48,652 nt of DNA from Pelagibacterales bacterium SAG-MED17 (GTDB lineage Bacteria > Pseudomonadota > Alphaproteobacteria > Pelagibacterales > Pelagibacteraceae), in contig JACWDO010000006.1 in assembly GCA_014654115.1 (NCBI GenBank), positions 1 through 48,652 of the forward strand, in the 5' to 3' direction. This document shows, piece after piece, positions 28,771 through 36,427 of the stretch (its first letter is position 1; each line of letters begins with the position of its first letter). The position numbers were made by a program, and so were the translations under genes. Below the pieces are notes generated by a model. That model was not told the DNA's origin and searched no databases. It saw only the letters and a program-made list of their open reading frames with translations.

Positions 28771-28789
28771 TCGAATTTTATGAATTCGA
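28771..28789. promoter_or_regulatory. Inverted repeat directly upstream of dksA
   Basis: Arms TCGAATT and AATTCGA are separated by 5 bases, and the near edge is one base from the dksA start codon (28767-28769). In the mRNA it could fold over the start region; in DNA it could be an operator in the 78-base gap between dksA and the divergent glycosyltransferase. No Shine-Dalgarno sequence lies between it and the ATG. Confidence 0.35.
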
Positions 28790-28847
28790 GAATATATTCA
28801 TGATTTATTAAGTGTCAAGAATGCATTAATTGTATAAATTAATAAAA

Positions 28848-30143
28848 ATGGCCATTTATAAAAAAAATATAAGTAATTTATTTTATATTTTTGTTACAGT
28901 GCACTTATTAATCTGGACATTGGTTCCAAGTTTAACAAATCATAATTTACCCCTCGATACTATAGAAGCTTTAGCTTGGGGCAGTAACCTAGATTGGGGA
29001 TTTAATAAGCACCCCCCGATGAGTGCATTTTTACCTGAAATATTTTACCAAATCTTTGGACCTCAAGACTGGGCTTATTATTTGTTAAGTCAAATTTGTA
29101 TCATAGTTTCATTCTTTGTAGTTTTTAAATTAGCTGAGGACTTTTTTGAAAATAAAATTTATTGCTTATTATCTGTTCTGTTATTAGAGGGAATATATTT
29201 TTACAACTTCACTACCCCTGAGTTTAATGTAAATGTATGCTTAATACCTTTTTGGTCTCTTTCGGTCTTTTATTTATGGAAAGGAATTAAAAACAATAAA
29301 ATATTAGATTGGATATTACTTGGTCTATTTGCGGGACTTGGATTTTTATCTAAATATTTATTTATTTATTTAGGGTTAGCAATAGACGTACTTTTAATTT
29401 ACATGATTTACACAAAAAGATTAAATTTTAAGTGCCTTACTTCTTTAGTTCCTTTTTTTTTAATTTTATTACCACATATTATCTGGCTAACCGAGAATGA
29501 TTATATAACCATTACTTATGGTCTTCTTAGAACTGGTTCAGAAGATCCAAGTATTTTTAATCACTTAAAGCACCCTATGATTTTTTTAGGTAAACAAATT
29601 GGTATATTGTTGCCATTTTTACTAATGCTTTTTATGTTAGTTAAAAAGTTTAAAGTAAATATTAATTTAAACGATGATAAGTTATTGTTCTTAATATCAA
29701 TTAATCTAATTCCTATTTTATTTATATTTCTAACGTCATTTACTATGGGTGTTAAAATAAGAACTATGTGGATGACGCCTTTTTATATTAGTTTTGGCTT
29801 ATTATTTGTTTATGTTCTGAAATCTCAAATTAATTTGGAAAAAATGAAAGTCTTTGCCTCAATATTTTTGATTTTATTTCTTATATCGCCAATTTTATAT
29901 TCCTATGTTTCAATTACGAAGACTGACAAAAGAACTGATTTTAATGGTAAAAATTTAGCTAAGCAGGCTAAAGTATTTTATGAAACTGAGGGTAAGGACC
30001 TTGGGAAAATGGAATATATTAAGGGTAATGAATGGATCGCTGGAAATATATCTTATCATCTTCCAGAAAGACCAAAATGGATTTATAACTCTAGTGAAAT
30101 TCAAATGTGCAATAAAGATATGAAGTGTTTAAATTATAAATGA
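28848..30143 (+). CDS. PMT/ArnT-like membrane glycosyltransferase (GT-C fold)
   Basis: A 431-residue polytopic membrane protein. Its N-terminal periplasmic loop NLPLDTIEALAWGSNLDWGFNKHPPMSAFL contains the acidic residue and the HPP pattern typical of the GT39/GT83 families, which transfer sugars from polyprenyl phosphate donors to lipid A, proteins or glycans at the periplasmic face. About ten further hydrophobic segments follow, with a short periplasmic C-terminal tail. I choose the ATG at 28848 over an in-frame TTG at 28830. The next small gene overlaps its stop by 4 bases, and a GT2 enzyme that could make the lipid-linked donor follows. The acceptor is unknown. Confidence 0.85.
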   Translation: MAIYKKNISNLFYIFVTVHLLIWTLVPSLTNHNLPLDTIEALAWGSNLDWGFNKHPPMSAFLPEIFYQIFGPQDWAYYLLSQICIIVSFFVVFKLAEDFFENKIYCLLSVLLLEGIYFYNFTTPEFNVNVCLIPFWSLSVFYLWKGIKNNKILDWILLGLFAGLGFLSKYLFIYLGLAIDVLLIYMIYTKRLNFKCLTSLVPFFLILLPHIIWLTENDYITITYGLLRTGSEDPSIFNHLKHPMIFLGKQIGILLPFLLMLFMLVKKFKVNINLNDDKLLFLISINLIPILFIFLTSFTMGVKIRTMWMTPFYISFGLLFVYVLKSQINLEKMKVFASIFLILFLISPILYSYVSITKTDKRTDFNGKNLAKQAKVFYETEGKDLGKMEYIKGNEWIAGNISYHLPERPKWIYNSSEIQMCNKDMKCLNYK

Positions 30144-30265
30144 ATTTTCAATTTAACAAAAAAAACAAGAGGCTATTGTTCATCATTGGAATTGTGATTT
30201 TAATTGAACTTTCAGGATATGGTTTTTTTGCCTCTCTATTTAGACTAATAGGTTCAGTCAGTTAA
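30140..30265 (+). CDS. 41-residue single-pass membrane protein, unrecognised
   Basis: A small open frame fills the gap between the two glycosyltransferases exactly. Its ATG overlaps the upstream stop (ATGA) and its TAA overlaps the downstream start (TAATG). The product starts with a basic, polar MNFQFNKKNKR, continues with a hydrophobic helix (about residues 12-35, LLFIIGIVILIELSGYGFF) and ends RLIGSVS. Perfect fit between coupled genes argues it is translated. It could be a small subunit or stabiliser of the glycosyltransferase pair. I do not recognise a family. Confidence 0.65.
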   Translation: MNFQFNKKNKRLLFIIGIVILIELSGYGFFASLFRLIGSVS

Positions 30266-31134
30266 TGAATATTATAATATTAATTCCAGTATTTAATGAT
30301 TTTAAATCTGTATCTAAATTAATTGAAGAAATTGATATTAATATTTCTGACCTTAAAGCTTCATTTTCAATAATAGTAGTGAATGATGCCTCAACAGACG
30401 AAAAAACTTTAAAAGCCAAAAATTTAAATAATATTAAATCACTAAAATTAATAAATATGAGAAATAATAGAGGTCACACAAGATGTATTGCAGCGGGACT
30501 AAAATATATCTTAGAAAACGAAGATTTTGATTATGTTATTCCAATGGATGGAGATGGAGAAGATAGACCTGAGGAAATAATAAACTTTGTAGAAAAGACT
30601 AAAATTAATCCCAATAGAACAATAGTTGGAGAAAGAGTTAAGAGATCTGAAAGTTTAATTTTTAAAGTCTGCTATTTTTTACACAAAATAATTACTTACA
30701 CTTTCACAGGGAAATTTATAAAATTTGGAAACTATACTTGTCTTACAAAGGAAACAGTTAAAAAACTTATAGAAGAGAAAGCAACTTGGAGTAGTTTCTC
30801 TGGTTCTTTGGCAAAAACTGAAATTAATTTAATTAACTCTGCATCTATAAGAGGTCCAAGATACTTTGGCCCTTCAAAGATGAGTTTTTTAAATTTGATA
30901 AAGCATTCTTTTGCAATAATCGCAGTATTTAAGTCAGCCGTAATTTTTAGATCTATCGCTTTTTATGCGATTTATTTAATAATTATTGCTGAATATATAA
31001 GTGTAATAACAGCAATACCTCTAGCTCTTATTATTATTTTTGGTCTAGTTATCTTAAAAATCTCAGGAAGAGAAAATATGACTGAATTTAATAATTCTTT
31101 AACAAACATTTCAGATATTGACACATTAAAATAA
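30265..31134 (+). CDS. GT2 glycosyltransferase, polyprenyl-phosphate-sugar synthase-like
   Basis: A 289-residue family 2 transferase of the dolichol-phosphate-mannose-synthase/GtrB type. Seen: IIILIPVFND at the start, VVNDASTDEKT near residue 37, RGHTRCIAAGLKY near 72, the metal-binding DGDGEDRPEEI near 95 (DxD type), and a C-terminal pair of hydrophobic segments (about 225-270). Such enzymes put a sugar on undecaprenyl phosphate at the cytoplasmic face; the upstream PMT-like enzyme could then use it outside. No GtrA-like flippase is seen beside it. The stop and the next gene's start lie in a 15-base tandem duplication. Confidence 0.88.
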   Translation: MNIIILIPVFNDFKSVSKLIEEIDINISDLKASFSIIVVNDASTDEKTLKAKNLNNIKSLKLINMRNNRGHTRCIAAGLKYILENEDFDYVIPMDGDGEDRPEEIINFVEKTKINPNRTIVGERVKRSESLIFKVCYFLHKIITYTFTGKFIKFGNYTCLTKETVKKLIEEKATWSSFSGSLAKTEINLINSASIRGPRYFGPSKMSFLNLIKHSFAIIAVFKSAVIFRSIAFYAIYLIIIAEYISVITAIPLALIIIFGLVILKISGRENMTEFNNSLTNISDIDTLK

Positions 31135-31154
31135 TTTATTTTAAAATAATTTAT
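31126..31154. repeat. 15-base tandem duplication between GT2 and DUF1800 genes
   Basis: TTAAAATAATTTATT at 31126-31140 is followed by TTAAAATAATTTAT at 31141-31154, identical over 14 bases. The first copy contains the GT2 stop; the second runs into the DUF1800 ATG. It looks like a replication-slippage duplication that created the short intergenic spacer. There is no good ribosome binding site in it. Confidence 0.8.
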
Positions 31155-32580
31155 GAAAAATTTTTTTAGAAAAGTAGCATTTGGACTTGGACCAGATGAT
31201 AAAACACCCTCTGATCCATTAAAATGGGCAACAAATCAATTGAACGATATTCCTGAATTTTCCTGGAAGGGAAAAATTTTACCGGAGAAAAAACTTAGAA
31301 ATTATTATCGAGATTATGTATATGGAGATAGAGAGGTTCTAAGAAAAAAATTTAAAAATGATAAAGATGGCTACAAAAGAGAAAAAAATAAGTTAAGGCA
31401 TGCAACTGGACAAAAATTTTGGTGGAACCTTGAACTTTGCATAAGGTATTCAGAAGCATTAAAAAGTGAAACTCCTGTTTTAGCTAAACTTTGGTACTTT
31501 TGGGGAAATCATTTTGCGATTAGTGAAAAAGATTTTTTAGCACAATATACAACTGGAGCATATCAACGAGAAATTATTAGAGCTAACATGAATCAAAATT
31601 TTGAAAAAATGGTTCAAGAGGCAACCAAAGGTTGGTCCATGATTCATCATTTGGATAACGAACAAAATATTGGTCCAAAAAGTCAAAGTGCAAAATGGGC
31701 TAGAGAAAAAGGAAAAAAAAGAGGTGTAAATGAAAATCATGCAAGGGAACTTTTAGAGCTGCACACTGTTTCACCAAATTGTGGTTACTCTCAAGAAGAT
31801 GTAATTCAAATGGCATATATCATGTCAGGTTGGAGACCTGAATGGGGAAAAAAAAGATTAGAAACTGGAGATGTCCATTTTGATCCTAATGCCCATCAAC
31901 CTGGCTCAAAAATAGTTTTAGGTAAAAAATATAAAAGCGGAAGAAAAGGTTTATCAAATGCAATTACAGATTTAGTTAATCATCCATCATGTATAGAATT
32001 TATAGCCATGAAACTTTGTAGATATTTAATTACTGATAATCCTACAAAAGAAATGATGGAACCAATTATAAAAGCTTGGGAAAAGTCAGATGGTTTTTTG
32101 CCAGAGATTCATAAGGCTGCAATTGAAGTTGCTTTCAATTATTCTGATCAATACAATAAATTTCAGAATCCTGAAAACTGGTTGTTACAAATGAGCAAAA
32201 TGGCTGATGTTGATTTAATTCCATCTCCTGCATTTATGGATCTTTATAAAATTGGAAATAAACCTATCAGAGATCAAAGAGCATTAGAATACTTGGTGGA
32301 TGAGCTTGGTCAACATCCTTATTTAGCAAAACAACCAAACGGATGGTCAGATATTTCAGAGGATTGGATGTCACCAGAATTATTAATAAGACGACTAGTT
32401 TATGCAAGAGAGGCTTATTATAAAAAATCTGGCAATTCACAAACAAAGGAATTTTATGAGGAAATGATTGAAAAAAATTATGATAATCCAGGTGAAATTT
32501 TAAAAATTATAGGTCAACATAGAGAGCTTGTTCATAAACACGTAATATTGTTTAATTTACCGGAGACATTAAGATCATGA
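31153..32580 (+). CDS. DUF1800 family protein
   Basis: A 475-residue protein matching the DUF1800 family pattern: N-terminal FGLGPD, LRNYYRDYVYGDRE, the LWYFWGNHFAIS segment, NENHARELLELHTVSPNCGYSQEDVIQMAYIMSGWRP near residues 195-235, and HPSCIEFIAMKLCRYLITDNP. Function is not known; these proteins nearly always pair with a DUF1501 protein, as here (4-base ATGA overlap with the next gene). I see no signal peptide, so either it stays in the cytoplasm or it is exported with its Tat-targeted partner. Confidence 0.88.
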   Translation: MKNFFRKVAFGLGPDDKTPSDPLKWATNQLNDIPEFSWKGKILPEKKLRNYYRDYVYGDREVLRKKFKNDKDGYKREKNKLRHATGQKFWWNLELCIRYSEALKSETPVLAKLWYFWGNHFAISEKDFLAQYTTGAYQREIIRANMNQNFEKMVQEATKGWSMIHHLDNEQNIGPKSQSAKWAREKGKKRGVNENHARELLELHTVSPNCGYSQEDVIQMAYIMSGWRPEWGKKRLETGDVHFDPNAHQPGSKIVLGKKYKSGRKGLSNAITDLVNHPSCIEFIAMKLCRYLITDNPTKEMMEPIIKAWEKSDGFLPEIHKAAIEVAFNYSDQYNKFQNPENWLLQMSKMADVDLIPSPAFMDLYKIGNKPIRDQRALEYLVDELGQHPYLAKQPNGWSDISEDWMSPELLIRRLVYAREAYYKKSGNSQTKEFYEEMIEKNYDNPGEILKIIGQHRELVHKHVILFNLPETLRS

Positions 32581-33734
32581 AGATATCAAGAAGAAATTTT
32601 TTAAAAGGTTCAGCTACTACATTATTTTTAGCTGGTTTTAATTTTCCTGTTTTAGCAAATGCTGATAAGAAAAAAAATCTTGTAATTATAATGTTAAGAG
32701 GTGGAATGGATGGTCTATGTGCTGTTCCAATAATTGGAGATAAGAATTTTGAAAAGAGACGAAAAGATTTGATTTTAGACAAAACAATAAAGTTAAATTC
32801 TGATTTTGCCTTACATCCTAAACTAAAAAACTTTCATAATTTGTGGCAAAATAATCTTGGAGCGATCGTGCATGCAACGAATATTCCATATACAAAAAGA
32901 TCTCATTTTGATGGTCAAAATCTTATGGAAACAGGTGGTCATATTCCTTATGCAATTAAAACTGGCTGGCTAGGAAGAGGAATGAAATTAGCTGAGCTAA
33001 AAGGGGATGGTCTTGCATTGGCATTACCAATGCCTTTAATTCTTAGAGGAATTCCTAGTAATGATAATTTTTATCCTTCAAAAAAAAGACTTCCAAGAAC
33101 AGAACTTTTACAACTTTTAAAATCAATTTATACAAATAAATCTGAGCATGATCTAGCTAATATGATGGAAATAATTGCTAACAGATCTATGATGAATAAT
33201 GGAGGCACCTCTATGTCTAGAAAAAATTCATCTTTAGCATTAAAGGCAGGTCTAGAATTAAAAAAAATAAATGGTCCAAGAGTTGCTGTGTTTGAAGTTG
33301 ATGGTTTCGATACACATGCTGCACAAGGAGGAGTGAATGGTTCTCACTCAGATAGCTTAATTGAAATGGACTCAATTTTTAAAAGTTTAGAAAAAGGCCT
33401 AGGTTCAGAAATAGAAAATACTTTAGTCTTAACTTTAACTGAATTTGGCAGAACCATAGAACAAAATGGAGGGCGTGGAACAGAACATGGTTATGGCTCA
33501 GCAATTTTCATGGCAGGTGGTCTACTAAAACAATCTCAAGTTTATTCTGATTGGCCTGGATTAAAGAAAAAAGAATTATTTGAAGGAAGAGATTTAAATT
33601 CAACAATTGATGCTAGATCTGTATATGCCTCAGCTATGTCTTCTGTTTTTGATATTGATTTTAAAAGAATACAAAAAGAAGTTTTTTGGGGTGATGAGTT
33701 AATTAATTTATCTGATAAACTTTTTAAGTCTTAA
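32577..33734 (+). CDS. DUF1501 family protein, Tat-exported
   Basis: A 385-residue protein with a clear twin-arginine signal: [19 protein letters not shown], cleavage probably after VLANA (about residue 29). The mature part shows [13 protein letters not shown], the [14 protein letters not shown] segment, [19 protein letters not shown] near residue 245 and [24 protein letters not shown] near 285, which are DUF1501 hallmarks. The fold is related to alkaline phosphatase/sulfatase enzymes, and the Asp/His residues may bind metal. Tat export suggests folding with a cofactor in the cytoplasm. The reaction is unknown. It overlaps the convergent umuC stop by 4 bases. Confidence 0.9.
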   Translation: MKISRRNFLKGSATTLFLAGFNFPVLANADKKKNLVIIMLRGGMDGLCAVPIIGDKNFEKRRKDLILDKTIKLNSDFALHPKLKNFHNLWQNNLGAIVHATNIPYTKRSHFDGQNLMETGGHIPYAIKTGWLGRGMKLAELKGDGLALALPMPLILRGIPSNDNFYPSKKRLPRTELLQLLKSIYTNKSEHDLANMMEIIANRSMMNNGGTSMSRKNSSLALKAGLELKKINGPRVAVFEVDGFDTHAAQGGVNGSHSDSLIEMDSIFKSLEKGLGSEIENTLVLTLTEFGRTIEQNGGRGTEHGYGSAIFMAGGLLKQSQVYSDWPGLKKKELFEGRDLNSTIDARSVYASAMSSVFDIDFKRIQKEVFWGDELINLSDKLFKS

Positions 33735-35011
33735 TTAGTACTAATTGTAGGTAATAAGTAAAAATCAGCCGTATCTATTTTAGAAGAATGCTCTCTTCTC
33801 ATATTCCATCTTTTTTGAACACCAGCGCTAGCAAGACTTAACGTAGATCTTCCATATCTATAGTTCGTATTATCAATAGACTTCATTAAACCCTTTATTT
33901 TCTCATCTTTTTCAGAAGAAAATAGGTTCTTACTACCATCTTCATTAGATAAACCAGTAAGCATTACTCCTGCTTTTTGATAACGATAGCCATTTTTAAA
34001 GATAGAGTCTAAAGCAACTAAAGCAGTTTTAACTATTTCAATACTATTGTTCGTAGAAATTGCAAAATCTATCGTTTTTGAATTTGAATAGTAACCAAAT
34101 CTACTTTGAAAAGGACTTGTTCTAACAAAAACAGTAATTGATTTTGCTATCAAAGACTCAGATCTTATTTTTTCTGATGCATTTAAGCAATAATTTGCAA
34201 CTGCTTCTTTTAATTCTTGGTATTTTTCAATTCTTTGACCAAAAGAACGAGATACTACACAACTTTTTCTTTTTGATTGAGTTGTCTCAATATCAATACA
34301 AGGAATTCCTCTTAATTCCATTGCGGTTCTTGAACCCAAAACATTTGAATTTTTCTTTACCCATGTATTTGATTTATTTTTTAGTTGCTTAGCGTTATAA
34401 ATTCCATTTTTATGATAGAACTTTGTCAATTGTCTTCCTACACCCCATACATCATTAATTTCAACTTTTTCTAATATAGGATCAATATTTTCAATTCCTA
34501 TCAAACTTGTTACCCCTGATTCTTTTTTCTTTGCGATATGATTTGCAACTTTACTTAAAGTTTTTGTTTTAGCAATCCCAATACTAGTTGGAATACCTGT
34601 CCATTTTAAAACTGTTTCTCTAATTTCTTTTCCAACTTTTTCAACTTCACTATCTGAAAAATTTGATAAGTCCAAAAATGCTTCATCAATAGAATAAACT
34701 TCTATAGCAGAGTTAAATCTTTTTAGTGTTCGCATTACTCTTCTAGATAAATCTCCATACAAAGAATAGTTAGATGAAAAAACTTCAACTTTATTTTTAA
34801 CAATAATATCTTTTGCTTTAAAGTAAGGCTCTCCCATTTTAATACCTAAAGCTTTTGCTTCAGTTGATCTTGAAATTATACAACCATCATTGTTAGATAA
34901 AACTACAACAGGTTTTTTTCTTATTTTAGGATTGAATAATCTTTCGCAAGAAACATAAAAAGAATTACAATCAATAAGCGCTATTTTTTTAGTATACTGA
35001 ATGGATGACAT
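33731..35011 (-). CDS. umuC: UmuC, Y-family translesion DNA polymerase (Pol V catalytic subunit)
   Basis: A 426-residue Y-family polymerase for error-prone lesion bypass. Seen: [17 protein letters not shown] near the N-terminus (first catalytic Asp), [27 protein letters not shown] near residue 103 with the catalytic Asp-Glu pair, [21 protein letters not shown], and the HhH region [16 protein letters not shown]. The C-terminal region (DGSKNLFSS near 365) lies where E. coli UmuC carries its beta-clamp motif QLNLF and retains only NLF. It overlaps umuD by 23 bases and follows it in an SOS operon. Confidence 0.94.
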   Translation of the reverse strand: MSSIQYTKKIALIDCNSFYVSCERLFNPKIRKKPVVVLSNNDGCIISRSTEAKALGIKMGEPYFKAKDIIVKNKVEVFSSNYSLYGDLSRRVMRTLKRFNSAIEVYSIDEAFLDLSNFSDSEVEKVGKEIRETVLKWTGIPTSIGIAKTKTLSKVANHIAKKKESGVTSLIGIENIDPILEKVEINDVWGVGRQLTKFYHKNGIYNAKQLKNKSNTWVKKNSNVLGSRTAMELRGIPCIDIETTQSKRKSCVVSRSFGQRIEKYQELKEAVANYCLNASEKIRSESLIAKSITVFVRTSPFQSRFGYYSNSKTIDFAISTNNSIEIVKTALVALDSIFKNGYRYQKAGVMLTGLSNEDGSKNLFSSEKDEKIKGLMKSIDNTNYRYGRSTLSLASAGVQKRWNMRREHSSKIDTADFYLLPTISTN

Positions 35012-35384
35012 AAGTTACAACTCCCCAAATAAATATATCTTCTTCTTCATTAATTAAAATTCGATCTGTAAATTCTTTAGAGCCTGATGTTAAAAATTTT
35101 TTATCTCTTTCTTGAACTAAACTTTTAACAACTAGTTCATCATGAACATTTGCAATAACTGTTGAGAAGTTTTTTGGCGTTAAACTTTTATCAACAACTA
35201 ATAGATCGCCGTCATTAATTCCAACATCCACCATTGATTTTCCTTGAACTCTTATGATGAAGGTTGCTGGAACATTTTTGATTAAATGAACATTTAAATC
35301 GATATCTTCCTCTATATAGTCTGTAGCAGGGGACGGAAAACCCGCTCCAGCTTTATGTAAATAGTAAGGTATAGTTAGCTTCAT
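34989..35384 (-). CDS. umuD: UmuD, SOS mutagenesis protein (S24 self-cleaving)
   Basis: A 131-residue LexA-like serine autoprotease. RecA-stimulated cleavage gives UmuD', the accessory subunit of Pol V. Seen: the Ala-Gly cleavage site in [13 protein letters not shown] near residues 13-14, the catalytic Ser in [22 protein letters not shown] near 50, and the catalytic Lys in [10 protein letters not shown] near 88. No DNA-binding domain is present, which separates it from LexA. It is the first gene of the operon, directly behind a LexA box. Confidence 0.94.
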   Translation of the reverse strand: MKLTIPYYLHKAGAGFPSPATDYIEEDIDLNVHLIKNVPATFIIRVQGKSMVDVGINDGDLLVVDKSLTPKNFSTVIANVHDELVVKSLVQERDKKFLTSGSKEFTDRILINEEEDIFIWGVVTYVIHSVY

Positions 35385-35388
35385 AAAT

Positions 35389-35403
35389 GTTCTTATTTTG
35401 TTC
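35389..35403 (-). promoter_or_regulatory. LexA (SOS) box of umuDC, alphaproteobacterial type
   Basis: GTTC-N7-GTTC on the given strand (GAAC-N7-GAAC in the umuD direction), spacer TTATTTT: an exact match to the known alphaproteobacterial LexA consensus. It ends 5 bases before the umuD start codon and just downstream of the putative -10 element, so bound LexA would cover the transcription start. No lexA gene is in the window. Confidence 0.88.
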
Positions 35404-35406
35404 TAA

Positions 35407-35435
35407 CTAATACATAAGTTATTCAATAGTGTCAA
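35407..35435 (-). promoter_or_regulatory. Putative sigma-70 promoter of umuDC
   Basis: In the umuD direction TTGACA (35435-35430) is followed after 17 bases by TATTAG (35412-35407). The -35 is consensus and the -10 matches four of six, with optimal spacing. The expected start point falls in the LexA box. Confidence 0.65.
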
Positions 35436-35460
35436 TCAGGTTGTATTTTGAGTCTGTAAC

Positions 35461-35482
35461 TGAATCAAAAGTGAATCAAAAC
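35461..35482. repeat. Short tandem repeat TGAATCAAAA x2
   Basis: TGAATCAAAA at 35461-35470 and again at 35472-35481 gives an 11-base period, about one helical turn. It lies in the 165-base region between umuD and the first GFA gene and could be a tandem binding site, but nothing known matches. Confidence 0.35.
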
Positions 35483-35549
35483 GTGAACATCGAAACCACA
35501 TATTGTATACATGTGGATAACTTTAACCATAAATAGATTAAATATTAAA

Positions 35550-36029
35550 ATGGAAAAAAATAAAAACTTAACTGGTCGATGTATATGTGGGCAAGTTAAA
35601 TACATTGTAACAGAAAAACCTCTATTTACTCAAGCTTGCCACTGTAAGGATTGCAAAGTTATAACCGGATCATCTTATGTGATTAATTCCAGTGTTTTAG
35701 ACAACACTTTAATTATAGAAGGAGAAGTTTCATCAACTGAACTTAAAGCAGGGAGTGGAGCTACTTGTAGGGCTTATTTTTGTACTAAATGTGGAACTTA
35801 TATTTACACTGATTATGCTTCTGCTGTTGGCAGACTAACAGTTAGGACTAAAACTTTAGATAATTCTGAAAACTTTCCTCCTCAGGCGCATATATTTACA
35901 AAAGACAAAGACCCATGGTTAAACCTCATGGATGATGTAATTTGTTTTGAAAAAATGTATGATCCAAAAAAAACATGGCCAGAGGAAAGCTTAAAAAGAT
36001 ACGGAGAGTATTTAAAAAATAATAATTAA
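35550..36029 (+). CDS. GFA/CENP-V domain protein (glutathione-dependent formaldehyde-activating enzyme-like), first copy
   Basis: A 159-residue zinc-binding protein from the ATG at 35550 (MEKNKNLTGRCICGQVKY). An earlier in-frame ATG at 35511 is less likely, as it adds a non-conserved leader. Cys pairs typical of the family: GRCICGQ, ACHCKDCKVITGSSY and FCTKCGTYIYTD. Gfa proteins bind glutathione and may speed S-hydroxymethylglutathione formation; most homologues have unproven roles. A second, different GFA gene follows after 22 bases. Confidence 0.85.
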   Translation: MEKNKNLTGRCICGQVKYIVTEKPLFTQACHCKDCKVITGSSYVINSSVLDNTLIIEGEVSSTELKAGSGATCRAYFCTKCGTYIYTDYASAVGRLTVRTKTLDNSENFPPQAHIFTKDKDPWLNLMDDVICFEKMYDPKKTWPEESLKRYGEYLKNNN

Positions 36030-36051
36030 TAACTTTTTAGGAGATTAAATT

Positions 36052-36420
36052 ATGAAAAAATTAACATGTCATTGTGGTGCAATAGAAGCAGAGGTTAAGA
36101 TTCCTTTTGGTGGTGTTGAAAAAATTATGCGTTGCAATTGTTCAATCTGTAAAAAAAAAGGTTATATTATAGGAGTGCTTGGTCCTGATGATTTTAAACT
36201 TACAAAAGGGGAAGATAAGCTATCACTTTATCAGTTTTATACTAACACAGCTAAACATTATTTTTGTTCAATTTGCGGAATTCATACTCACAACAGACCA
36301 AGGAGCAATCCAAAAATATTTGGTGTAAATATTGCTTGCATAGAAGGTGTGGAGCCATTTGAAATTGAAAATGTACCAGTGAATGATGGTAAGAACCATC
36401 CACTAGATCAAAAACATTAA
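36052..36420 (+). CDS. GFA/CENP-V domain protein, second copy
   Basis: A 122-residue member of the same zinc-binding family: LTCHCGAIEAEVKIP, MRCNCSICKKKGYI, and HYFCSICGIHTHNRPRSNP. The two GFA proteins share the Cys framework but little else, so they are paralogues or separate acquisitions rather than a recent duplication. A strong AGGAG ribosome binding site lies 8 bases before the ATG. Its role is probably glutathione- or formaldehyde-linked, but the substrate is not known. Confidence 0.86.
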   Translation: MKKLTCHCGAIEAEVKIPFGGVEKIMRCNCSICKKKGYIIGVLGPDDFKLTKGEDKLSLYQFYTNTAKHYFCSICGIHTHNRPRSNPKIFGVNIACIEGVEPFEIENVPVNDGKNHPLDQKH

Positions 36421-36427
36421 ATTTTTT

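Noticed and set aside
28830-28847. TTG start for the PMT-like glycosyltransferase
   Set aside because: An ATG 18 bases downstream in frame gives a normal short cytoplasmic lead before the first membrane helix.
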